A stretch of 11,165 nt of DNA, from contig CALLIO010000188.1 of NCBI GenBank assembly GCA_938009055.1, positions 1 through 11,165 of the forward strand, read 5' to 3'. Below are positions 1-7,763 of the stretch, one piece after another. This DNA is from an uncultured Altererythrobacter sp. (GTDB lineage Bacteria > Pseudomonadota > Alphaproteobacteria > Sphingomonadales > Sphingomonadaceae). The notes beneath the pieces are model-generated. The model ran no database searches. It worked only from the letters and a program-made list of their open reading frames with translations, and was not told where the DNA came from. Both the position numbers and the translations under genes were made by a program. Every line of letters starts with the position of its first letter. Position 1 is the stretch's first letter.

Positions 1-201
1 TGAGTAAACGCCAGCATAGCCCAAAGCGAGCGTCTCACGGTCCACGCGCACAGGGCGATCCTGCAATGGCCGCACAAGGTCTTCGGCGGCATCCATCAGA
101 GCCATGACATCGCAGCCATGGTTCCAGCCCTTACGATCAACAGCGGCGATAAACACTTCGAGAGGAGCGTTCCCCGCACCTGCACCCATGCCGGAAAGGC
201 A
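1..201 (-). pseudogene. 4-hydroxy-2-oxovalerate aldolase, C-terminal fragment (5'-truncated remnant)
   Basis: Reading the complement in the frame whose codons occupy 1-3, 4-6 and so on gives an open stretch. It begins around SGMGAGAGNAPLEVFIAAVD, passes through a GCDVMALMDAAEDLVRP-type segment, and ends at GYAGVYS at the window edge. This is the C-terminal half of the meta-cleavage-pathway aldolase family (DmpG/BphI/HsaF), which splits 4-hydroxy-2-oxoacids into pyruvate and an aldehyde. The GMGAGAGN glycine loop and the GYAGVYS segment are family hallmarks. The N-terminal catalytic half (the barrel part holding the metal-binding and catalytic residues) is missing: homology stops near 195-201, exactly where plus-strand acyl-CoA dehydrogenase homology starts. 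The C-terminus lies outside the window, so whether its 3' end is intact is unknown. Calling it a remnant rests on the missing 5' part; no start codon with a ribosome site is evident at the break. Confidence 0.8.
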
Positions 202-450
202 CCGCGAATGGGATGCGCGCCTTTCCGAGGAGCGCTGGAGCGTGATCGGTTGCCCCGGAGAATGGGGTGGGCGCGCCGTCAGCGTCATGGAACAGGTGAT
301 TTTTGCCGAGGAACATGCGCGCAGTGGCGCACCCGGACGTATCGGTCATCTGGGTGTTGAACTGGTTGGCCCAACAATGCTGGCTTACGGCACGCAGGAA
401 CAAAAGTAGCGTTTCCTTCCCGGCATTTCGAATGGCGAGGCAGTCTGGCG
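194..450 (+). pseudogene. acyl-CoA dehydrogenase, N-terminal fragment with internal stop
   Basis: In the plus frame starting at 194, the translation reads like the N-terminal and early middle domain of an acyl-CoA dehydrogenase (FadE family; FAD-dependent alpha,beta-desaturation of acyl-CoA). It shows W..RLSEERWSVIGCP.EWGGR, then MEQVIFAEEHARSGAPGRIG, a GVELVGPTMLAYGTQEQK segment, a TAG at 407-409 where a Gln/Arg codon is usual, and then RFLPGISNGEAVW. The family normally continues with the FAD/substrate segment (a C.G.SEP.AGSD-like motif), but here homology ends near 450 and switches to an acyl-CoA ligase in another frame. The start is missing, because upstream bases belong to the aldolase remnant. 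With a lost 5' end, a nonsense codon and a lost C-terminal two-thirds, it cannot make an enzyme. It fits the APGR-containing FadE subgroup common in sterol/terpenoid-type catabolic clusters of sphingomonads; that subgroup assignment is from memory. Confidence 0.8.
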
Positions 451-916
451 CTGGCCGCTGCGCATATCGAGCATGACAGGATTGCCTTTCTGCCCGGTCC
501 GCCGACGATCTACCAGTCGCTGCTCGCGCGCATGGAGGAAAGGCCGTTCGGTATCAGTTCGCTGCGTTGAGCAGCCACAGGTGCCGCCGGCGTTCCGCGC
601 TGACTGGCGCGCCGGATGCACAGCGAAATGGGTCTGGTCGATACGGTGACCGCCTATGGCATGATCGAATGCCCTTGCCGCGCATCCAGCCATTGCCGAG
701 AGCGCCATTGTGGCGGTGCCCGATGAGCGGATGGAAGAGATGGGCAAGGCGTTTGTCGTGTTGCGGGCAGGCGCTCAATGCAGCGCCGACGATTTGCACC
801 AATGGTGCTGCAAGGAGATGGCCAATTACAGAGTACCTGCCGGCTTCGTATTTCTCGATGATCTTCCCAAGAACGCCTCGGGCAAGGTGATGAATACGAA
901 ACTGCGCGAGCTGTAA
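451..916 (+). pseudogene. FadD3-like acyl-CoA ligase, decayed remnant (stops, frameshift, internal deletion)
   Basis: The first part is in the frame of 451. It encodes a central AMP-binding-enzyme segment (HIEHDRIAFLPGPPTIYQSL, then a SSLR motif), TGA at 568-570, AATGAAGVPR, TGA at 601-603, and LARRMHSEMGL ending in TAYGMIEC near 672. This matches the PGPPT...SLR.A.TGAA...TAYG.(T)E pattern of FadD3-type adenylating ligases. From about 671-683 the frame shifts by one and the sequence jumps to the extreme C-terminal domain: HPAIAESAIVAVPDERMEEM, then GKAF, and finally LPKNASGKVMNTKLREL with stop at 914-916. That C-terminal segment carries the catalytic-lysine motif. The roughly 100 residues normally between the two parts (TGD and hinge motifs) are deleted, and the N-terminal domain is absent. 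The remnant ends 12 bases before the convergent carboxyltransferase gene. A short ORF from GTG 710 is open, but it encodes only a broken C-terminal domain. Confidence 0.82.
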
Positions 917-928
917 AGCGTCAAACCG

Positions 929-2536
929 CTACATCCGGAACACTCCATATTGCGGCTCGGCAATCGGCGTATTGAGCGCTGCTGACAGGCAGATCCCCAG
1001 CGCGTTGCGCGTATCGACAGGGTCAAGAATGCCGTCATCCCACAGTTCGGAGGTGGAGTAATAGGCGCTTTGCTCGCGCTTGTAATCCTCTAGCACAGGA
1101 TCACGGATTGCGGCGATCTCCTCCTCGCTCATTGTTTTGCCGTCGCGCTCCATCTGTGTCACCTTGAGCTGGGTCAGCACGCTGGCGGCCTGTTCTGCGC
1201 CCATCACTGAGGTTTCTGAGTTGGGCCAGCTGAACAGGAAACGCGAATCAAAAGCGCGGCCCGACATGCCATAGACGCCTGCGCCGAATGCGCCGTTGCA
1301 ATTGAGTGTGATCTTGGGAACGCTCGCGCCGGAAACCGCCATGATCAGTTTCGCGCCATCCTTGGCAATCCCGCGCCGCTCATATTCGCGCCCGACCATA
1401 AAGCCGGTGATGTTCTGCATGAACAGGAGCGGTGTACGGTTTTTGTCGCACAGCTGGATGAAATGCGCGCCCTTGAGCGAGCTGTCACTGAATAGCACGC
1501 CGTTATTCGCGAGGATGCCGATCTTGAAGCCGTGAATGCGCGCATAGCCGCATATCAGCGTCTGGCCATAAGCGGGCTGATATTCATGAAAACGGCTGCC
1601 ATCAACGATCCGCGCAATGACTTCGCGCATGTCGAACGCGGTTTTCGCATCCTGTGGGAGGACGCCATAGAGTTCGCGCGCATCATAGGCGGGCGGTTCA
1701 GGGGCGATGCGATCAACGCGCGCTTTTTCGGGCGGGGTCCATTTGCCGACGATCTCGCGTGCCAGCGCGATGGCATGGCCCTCGCTCGCGGCGGGATAGT
1801 CCGCCGTGCCCGAGACAGAGGTATGCATGTCCGCGCCGCCCAGTTCCTCGACCGAGACCACTTCGCCTGTTGCCGCCTTGACCAGCGGCGGACCGCCCAG
1901 AAAGATCGCGCCGGTGCCGCGTACGATCACGCTGTAATCGCTAAGCGCCGGAATATAAGCGCCGCCTGCCGTGCAATGGCCGAAGACCACCGCCAGTTGC
2001 GGCACGCCCATCTTGGACAGGATTGACTGGTTGCGGAAAATACGTCCAGCATAGTGGCGGTCGGCAAACAGGTCGCGCTGCAATTGCAGATAACCGCCCG
2101 CGCTGTCGCACAGATGGATCATCGGCAGACGGTTCTCGATCGCCATATCGAGCGTGCGCACGATTTTCTTGACCGACAGCGGATACCACGCGCCGCCTTT
2201 GATCGAGGAATCGTCGGCATGGATCATGACCTCTCGGCCAGCGACTATGCCGATCCCTGAAATCTGGCCCGCGCCCGGCGCATCGCCATCATACGCCATG
2301 TTCGCCGCCAGCGTGGACAGTTCGAGAAACGGCGTGCCGGGATCAAGCAAGTCTTCCAATCGCTTGCGCGGAAACGCCTTGTCCTGCCGTTCAAGCCGGT
2401 CAAGATCGCGCTGCGGACGTTTGTGCCGCACGTCATCCTGCATAGCGTGCAATTGCGCAGCCAAGCCTGTGTGATGCGCGTAATTCGCCTGATAGCTTGA
2501 TGATGCGATGTCGATCGTGCTCGTAATCCGGGCCAT
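929..2536 (-). CDS. acyl-CoA carboxylase, carboxyltransferase (beta) subunit, MCC/GCC type
   Basis: A 535-residue carboxyltransferase that moves CO2 from carboxybiotin to an acyl-CoA. Length and motifs fit the beta subunit of methylcrotonyl-CoA or geranyl-CoA carboxylase (LiuB/MccB/AtuC type) rather than propionyl-CoA carboxylase. Visible motifs: GGAYIPALSDY (191-201), IFLGGPPLVKAATGE (211-225), LGGADMH (232-238), QNITGFMVGREYERRG (374-389), the C-terminal oxyanion loop FGAGVYGM (417-424), and a YYSTSELWDDGILDP-type tail. These enzymes gamma-carboxylate 3-methyl-branched enoyl-CoAs to glutaconyl-CoA derivatives. Its ATG shares one base with the TGA of the carrier gene upstream (TGATG), and a GGAGG lies 7 bases before it, so translation is coupled. 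The stop is TAG. Which branched enoyl-CoA it uses cannot be read from the sequence; methylcrotonyl-CoA, a longer isoprenoid homologue or another beta-branched acyl-CoA are all possible. It is the last gene of the leftward operon. Confidence 0.93.
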   Translation of the reverse strand: MARITSTIDIASSSYQANYAHHTGLAAQLHAMQDDVRHKRPQRDLDRLERQDKAFPRKRLEDLLDPGTPFLELSTLAANMAYDGDAPGAGQISGIGIVAGREVMIHADDSSIKGGAWYPLSVKKIVRTLDMAIENRLPMIHLCDSAGGYLQLQRDLFADRHYAGRIFRNQSILSKMGVPQLAVVFGHCTAGGAYIPALSDYSVIVRGTGAIFLGGPPLVKAATGEVVSVEELGGADMHTSVSGTADYPAASEGHAIALAREIVGKWTPPEKARVDRIAPEPPAYDARELYGVLPQDAKTAFDMREVIARIVDGSRFHEYQPAYGQTLICGYARIHGFKIGILANNGVLFSDSSLKGAHFIQLCDKNRTPLLFMQNITGFMVGREYERRGIAKDGAKLIMAVSGASVPKITLNCNGAFGAGVYGMSGRAFDSRFLFSWPNSETSVMGAEQAASVLTQLKVTQMERDGKTMSEEEIAAIRDPVLEDYKREQSAYYSTSELWDDGILDPVDTRNALGICLSAALNTPIAEPQYGVFRM

Positions 2537-3036
2537 CAGTCGTCCTCCAACACGAGTTTTACAAGCACTGCATCGCGCTCAAAGGTCTGGCCCGGCTCGT
2601 AAGATACGGCCTCAATGATGCCGTTCCGCGGTGCCTTGAGCGCGGTCTCCAGTTTCATACTTTCGATAATTGCCAGCACATCACCCTCGTTCACGCTGTC
2701 GCCTGACGCGACATTCACGGAGACCACAGCACCGGGCATAGGCGCTGTGATGACATCGTCTGCGCTGCCCCCGCCGGCCTGTGCAAAAAAGGTGACCGCA
2801 TCGCTGAAGGCAATGTTGTAGGCATTGCCCTCAAAATGCACAAAGACGGTATCGCCTGAGCTAACCATCGTGAGGGGATGTTTAACACCCCCGATGCACA
2901 AGCTGCAGCGTCCAGCCGCCCCCTGTGTCAGCGAGACCGGGATAGCGCGGCCTTCGTGATGCAGGCAATACTCCTCTTCGCTCCGGCTTAGCCAGATGGA
3001 ATGTGGCATGTCGTCGATTGTCAGATGATGCAGCAT
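2536..3036 (-). CDS. stand-alone biotin carboxyl carrier protein (BT + BCCP domains of an acyl-CoA carboxylase)
   Basis: A 166-residue protein carrying the biotin that shuttles CO2 between the carboxylase upstream and the carboxyltransferase downstream. The C-terminal biotinyl domain (about 92-166) starts with ITAPMPGAVVSV and contains the biotinylation motif IIESMKLE. The acceptor lysine is K128, 38 residues from the C-terminus, as is usual; the residue before Met is Ser (ESMK) rather than Ala (AMKM). The N-terminal 90 residues are poorly conserved and probably correspond to the BT/linker domain that docks the alpha subunit on the carboxyltransferase in MCC/PCC-type enzymes. In most MCC, GCC and PCC enzymes this region is fused to biotin carboxylase in one chain of about 650-670 residues. 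Here it is separate, starting one base after the carboxylase stop (TGATATG). No good ribosome site precedes the ATG, which suggests reinitiation. An internal ATG at 3009-3007 (residue 10) is an alternative start. Confidence 0.92.
   Translation of the reverse strand: MLHHLTIDDMPHSIWLSRSEEEYCLHHEGRAIPVSLTQGAAGRCSLCIGGVKHPLTMVSSGDTVFVHFEGNAYNIAFSDAVTFFAQAGGGSADDVITAPMPGAVVSVNVASGDSVNEGDVLAIIESMKLETALKAPRNGIIEAVSYEPGQTFERDAVLVKLVLEDD
2544..2548 (-). promoter_or_regulatory. ribosome binding site of carboxyltransferase gene
   Basis: The minus strand reads GGAGG, 7 bases before the ATG at 2536-2534. It lies inside the last codons of the carrier gene and fixes the start of the carboxyltransferase at the one-base TGATG overlap. 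Confidence 0.75.
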
Positions 3037-3037
3037 A

Positions 3038-4513
<1,476 letters not shown>

Positions 4514-4516
4514 GCT

Positions 4517-5119
4517 TTATTCCCCGCCCCTTAGCCCGCGTATCAAAACACGCACGATAGTATTCGTGGTGCCATCGATATCAACAGGGCCTTTGCGTGC
4601 GATTTGTCTCCAGGCGATATGCTCCACGCCGCCAAACACCATATCGCGCACCAGCCGTGCATCGATATCACTGGCAATCTCTCCGCGCTCTGCAGCGGCC
4701 TGCAAAACACGCACCAGGATAGCGGTATATTGCCGATTGAATTGCTCGATGCGTGATCCGGCATACGCTTCTAAGGCGCGAACTTCGCGAATGAACAGCA
4801 GGCAAAGGCCTGGATTTTCGCAGAAAGCCAGCAAATGGCTGTGCACCAGTGCAGTCATTTGCTGTTCCAGTTGCGTTTCCGCCTGGACCAGATTTTGCGT
4901 GCGCGCGATCATCTTGCCATAAAACCGTTCAAGTACTTCGGTCAGCAGATCGATCTTGCCATCGAAATAGCGATAGAGCAGGCCATCGGAAATGCCCGCC
5001 TCGCGTGCGATCGCAGCAATTGAAGTCTGCGCAAGTCCGTTCTCGACAAAAACCTGCTCGGCGGCTGCGACAATCGCCTCGCGGCGGGCTTCCATCTTGG
5101 TAACAGCGATTTTTGGCAT
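4517..5119 (-). CDS. TetR/AcrR-family transcriptional regulator
   Basis: A 200-residue TetR-type regulator from the ATG at 5119-5117. An N-terminal helix-turn-helix is clear: TSIAAIAREAGISDGLLYRY at about residues 32-51, followed by F.GK.DLL.E, the standard third-helix and linker signature. The C-terminal ligand-binding domain (about 60-200) is typical in length but too variable to predict a ligand; an acyl-CoA is plausible given the neighbours. The frame stays open back to an ATG at 5176. I prefer 5119 because the likely promoter for this gene (TTGACA at 5186-5181) would start transcription downstream of 5176; the ribosome site is weak for either start. It heads the leftward carboxylase operon, three bases from the biotin carboxylase gene, and sits divergent to the BKACE operon. 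It probably represses both and its own synthesis. Confidence 0.9.
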   Translation of the reverse strand: MPKIAVTKMEARREAIVAAAEQVFVENGLAQTSIAAIAREAGISDGLLYRYFDGKIDLLTEVLERFYGKMIARTQNLVQAETQLEQQMTALVHSHLLAFCENPGLCLLFIREVRALEAYAGSRIEQFNRQYTAILVRVLQAAAERGEIASDIDARLVRDMVFGGVEHIAWRQIARKGPVDIDGTTNTIVRVLIRGLRGGE

Positions 5120-5158
5120 TTGCGGTTGTTTTGTCCCCTCGCTCGATTTATGCAACCT

Positions 5159-5186
5159 TAAATAAATAGCGTTCATTTTATGTCAA
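5159..5186 (-). promoter_or_regulatory. candidate sigma70 promoter for tetR-carboxylase operon
   Basis: The minus strand has a perfect -35 hexamer TTGACA (5186-5181) followed, after 16 bases, by TATTTA (5164-5159) as a weak -10 with three of six consensus bases. Transcription would begin around 5150, about 30 bases before the preferred tetR start. The surrounding 116-base gap is visibly AT-richer than the genes on both sides. No transcript evidence is available here. Confidence 0.4.
5160..5178. promoter_or_regulatory. candidate TetR operator (imperfect palindrome)
   Basis: The plus strand reads AAATAAATAGCGTTCATTT, centred on 5169. Six of the nine base pairs around the centre are symmetric (AAAT.AA...TT.ATTT). 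Its size suits a TetR dimer, and it overlaps the -10/spacer of the leftward promoter, where bound repressor would block RNA polymerase. AT-rich sequence makes chance palindromes common, so this is only a candidate. Confidence 0.35.
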
Positions 5187-5235
5187 TCGTCAGTTTTATT
5201 GGCGGAAGGCATATCAAGAAAGTGGGAGAAGCCGG

Positions 5236-6174
5236 ATGCCGAGCGGTGCAAAGGGCAAAGTCATTATTTCCTGTGCGGTAACAGGTTCGATCCATACGCC
5301 GTCCATGTCGCCGCATCTGCCCATCACAGCCGAGCAGATCGCCGATGCGGCAGTAGCGGCTAGCGAGGCTGGCGCAGCAATTGTGCATTTGCATGCGCGC
5401 AACCCCGAGGATGGCCGTCCCGATCAGAGACCCGAAGCCTTCGCGCCGTTTCTGCGCGCGATCAAGCAGCGCAGCGATGTGGTGGTCAATCTCACGACAG
5501 GCGGCTCGCCTTTCATGCCTATCCAGGAACGCATCGCGCCTGCCATGCACTGGCGACCCGAAGTCGCTTCTCTCAATATGGGATCGATGAATTTCGGCCT
5601 GTTCCCGATGCTGAATCGTTACGATAATTTTCAGCATGAATGGGAGCGCAAAATGCTCGAAGCCTCACGCGATCTGGTGTTCCGCAACAGCTTTGCGGAA
5701 ATCGAATCCGCAATTACCCAGCTGAACGCCTTCGATACGCGCTATGAATTTGAATGCTACGATACCAGTCATCTCTATAATCTGCATTATTTCTGGAAAG
5801 AGGGGTTGGTGAAGGCTCCGCTTTTTATCCAGACCTGCTTCGGTTTGCTGGGCGGCATCGGCGCGCATGAAGACGATATCATGCATATGAAGCGCACGGC
5901 CGATCGCCTGTTTGGCGATGCCTATCGCTGGTCGGTGCTGGGTGCGGGCCGCGCGCAGATGGCGGTGTGCGCTATGGCGGCTTCGATGGGCGGAAATGTG
6001 CGCGTGGGTCTGGAAGACAATCTGTGGATCGCACCCGGCGAACTGGCGGCATCCAATGCCGATCAGGTGCGCAAGGTGCGTCAGATTATCGACGGACTCG
6101 GTCTGGAGGTTGCGAGTGCTGGTGAGGCACGCGCCATGCTTTCGCTTAAAGGAGTGGATCATGTCGAATTTTGA
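5236..6174 (+). CDS. beta-keto acid cleavage enzyme (BKACE, DUF849 family)
   Basis: A 312-residue protein of the BKACE family. These metal-dependent TIM-barrel enzymes condense a beta-keto acid with acetyl-CoA and split the product, giving acetoacetate and a new acyl-CoA (first known as Kce of lysine fermentation; also used for dehydrocarnitine). Visible family marks: ISCAVTGSIHTPSMSP (11-26), the metal-binding VHLHAR with H51 and H53, NLTTGG (85-90), a SLNMGSMNF segment, FGLLGGIGA, VLGAGRAQM, and VGLEDNLW with E260 as the third metal ligand. Length is normal. The start at 5236 has GGGAGA about 8 bases upstream. It is the first gene of the rightward operon, divergent from tetR, and its last 14 bases overlap the ligase gene. 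Substrate specificity in this family depends on pocket residues I cannot assign by eye. An acid freed by the neighbouring lyase is a plausible beta-keto substrate (inference). Confidence 0.93.
   Translation: MPSGAKGKVIISCAVTGSIHTPSMSPHLPITAEQIADAAVAASEAGAAIVHLHARNPEDGRPDQRPEAFAPFLRAIKQRSDVVVNLTTGGSPFMPIQERIAPAMHWRPEVASLNMGSMNFGLFPMLNRYDNFQHEWERKMLEASRDLVFRNSFAEIESAITQLNAFDTRYEFECYDTSHLYNLHYFWKEGLVKAPLFIQTCFGLLGGIGAHEDDIMHMKRTADRLFGDAYRWSVLGAGRAQMAVCAMAASMGGNVRVGLEDNLWIAPGELAASNADQVRKVRQIIDGLGLEVASAGEARAMLSLKGVDHVEF
6148..6154 (+). promoter_or_regulatory. ribosome binding site of acyl-CoA ligase gene
   Basis: AAAGGAG lies 6 bases before the ATG at 6161, inside the end of the BKACE gene. It decides the ligase start at 6161, although the frame is open much further upstream. 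Confidence 0.8.
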
Positions 6175-7747
6175 TCACGCACACCCGCCGCGCGCCTCGG
6201 TCGGCCTGACGCATATGCTGGCGCGCAATGTGCAAGTGCGCCCGGATCATACGGCGACCATCTTTGCGGGACGCAAGCGCAGCTGGCGCGAAGTGCAGGA
6301 GCGGGCCGCGCGGGTGGGCAGCGTCCTGCGCGAAGCTGGGGTCAAACGCGGTGACCGCGTCGCGGTGCTGGCGCTAACCAGCGATCGGTTTTTCGAGCTG
6401 CTTGTGGCAGTCCCCTGGGCTGGCGGCATATTGGTGCCGCTCAATTGGCGTTGGTCCGTCGGCGAATTGATCGATGCTGTCGAAGACTGTCAGCCATCGG
6501 TTTTGCTGGTCGATGATCAGATGGCTGAAATGGGCACCGCGCTGCATGAAGCGCGGCCCGATATGCATATGATCTTTATGGGCGATGGCGATAGTGCGCT
6601 GGCGCGTTATGAGGAACTGCTTGCCGCAGCGTCACCTTGCGAAGATGCCAATATGGGCGGGGATGATTGTTTTCAGCTGGGCTATACAGGCGGCACGACG
6701 GGGCGTTCAAAGGCCGCCATGCTAAGCCACCGGGCTGTCATTTCTCAGGCGATGCAAGTCTGGACCGAAGGCTTCTTCCCGCCCAATTCGGTGTTTCTTC
6801 TCAATGGCCCCATGTTTCATGCCGCTGGCACCTGGCCGAGTATTTCGCTGATCTGCGCTGGCGCGACCAGTGTGATCATGGCGCAGTTTGAACCGGCAGA
6901 AGCACTGCGCTTGCTGGCTGAGGAAAAGTGCACCGAAACGCTGCTTGTCCCGGCGGTGATCCAGATGCTCATCGAGCACCCGGAATTTGTCAGGACAGAT
7001 CTCTCACAGCTCAAGACGATCATCTATGGCGGCTCGCCCATAACCGAGGCGCTGCTTGACCGTGCTATCGCTGCGCTGCCTGATTGTCGGTTTTTCCAGA
7101 TCTACGGCATGACCGAACTGTCACCTGTGTGTACCGTGCTTCCTGATTACGCCTTGCATGGCGAATACCGTGCGCGTGGCATTAACCGTGCGGCAGGGCG
7201 CGCGCTGGCCGGCAACAGGGTTCGGGTGGTGGATTCAGACGGCAGCGAGCTACCGCGCGGAGAAGTCGGCGAGGTCGCGGTGCGCGGCGAGAACATGATG
7301 CTGGGCTATTGGCGTCGGCCGGAAGAAACCGCCGAAGCGCTTCGCGATGGCTGGATGCACACTGGCGATGGCGGGCGCATGGATGACGAAGGCTGGCTGT
7401 ATATCGTCGACCGGGTCAAGGACATGATCATTTCAGGCGGTGAAAATGTCTATTCGGTCGAGGTGGAGAATGCCGTCGCCAGCCATCCAGCGGTGCGCCA
7501 ATGCGCGGTAATCGGCATTCCGTCGGATAAATGGGGCGAAGCGGTGCATGCCATTATACGCCTGCATGATGGCGCCGAGATCACGCAGCAGGATATCATC
7601 GAGCATTGTCGGCCCTTGATTGCGGGCTACAAATTGCCGCGCAGCATTGCGGTATGGGAAGGCGAGTTTCCTCTTAGCCCAGCCAACAAGGTGCTCAAAC
7701 GCGAATTGCGTGCACCCTACTGGGAAGGGCGCGAGCGCGCGATCTGA
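6161..7747 (+). CDS. AMP-forming acyl-CoA ligase (class I adenylate-forming enzyme)
   Basis: A 528-residue ligase that activates a carboxylic acid via an acyl-AMP to its CoA thioester. Motifs in order: P-loop YTGGTTGRSKAAM (175-187, K184), the adenine/Mg motif QIYGMTELSP (313-322), GYWRRPEE followed by HTGD with D403 (ribose-binding), the hinge region RVKDMIISGGENVYSVEVEN from about 418, and a C-terminal SPANKVLKREL in which K510 is the expected adenylation lysine. Length is typical of medium/long-chain or aryl acid ligases (FadD/FadK-like); it is too short for acetoacetyl-CoA or acetyl-CoA synthetase. The open frame reaches back to 5912, but the strong ribosome site and family N-terminus favour 6161. 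It overlaps BKACE by 14 bases and is followed after 16 bases by the CoA-transferase. It may activate the entry substrate of the pathway; the acid is unknown. It is distinct from the decayed ligase at 451-916. Confidence 0.93.
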   Translation: MSNFDHAHPPRASVGLTHMLARNVQVRPDHTATIFAGRKRSWREVQERAARVGSVLREAGVKRGDRVAVLALTSDRFFELLVAVPWAGGILVPLNWRWSVGELIDAVEDCQPSVLLVDDQMAEMGTALHEARPDMHMIFMGDGDSALARYEELLAAASPCEDANMGGDDCFQLGYTGGTTGRSKAAMLSHRAVISQAMQVWTEGFFPPNSVFLLNGPMFHAAGTWPSISLICAGATSVIMAQFEPAEALRLLAEEKCTETLLVPAVIQMLIEHPEFVRTDLSQLKTIIYGGSPITEALLDRAIAALPDCRFFQIYGMTELSPVCTVLPDYALHGEYRARGINRAAGRALAGNRVRVVDSDGSELPRGEVGEVAVRGENMMLGYWRRPEETAEALRDGWMHTGDGGRMDDEGWLYIVDRVKDMIISGGENVYSVEVENAVASHPAVRQCAVIGIPSDKWGEAVHAIIRLHDGAEITQQDIIEHCRPLIAGYKLPRSIAVWEGEFPLSPANKVLKRELRAPYWEGRERAI

Positions 7748-7763
7748 TGACGAGTATGGTCTC

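Noticed and set aside
104..193. N-terminal extension of the acyl-CoA dehydrogenase fragment from ATG 104
   Set aside because: These codons overlap the aldolase remnant on the other strand and show no dehydrogenase similarity; homology begins only at about 194.
385..747. 120-codon minus-strand open frame in the pseudogene region
   Set aside because: No family resemblance. The opposite strand carries recognisable acyl-CoA dehydrogenase and ligase homology, so this is an incidental frame.
1..916. Insertion sequence or transposase as cause of the gene decay
   Set aside because: No transposase-like translation, terminal inverted repeats or target duplications were seen by eye at the junctions.
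5120..5176. Longer tetR start at 5176
   Set aside because: The extra 19 residues are not TetR-like and would lie upstream of the transcription start predicted from TTGACA at 5186-5181. It remains possible if that promoter is wrong.
5912..6160. Upstream extension of the acyl-CoA ligase
   Set aside because: It overlaps BKACE coding sequence, is arginine/tryptophan-rich and unlike ligase N-termini. The AAAGGAG site supports ATG 6161.
7620..7763. Upstream extension of the CoA-transferase
   Set aside because: It lies inside the conserved C-terminal end of the ligase in another frame; family N-termini match the ATG at 7764.
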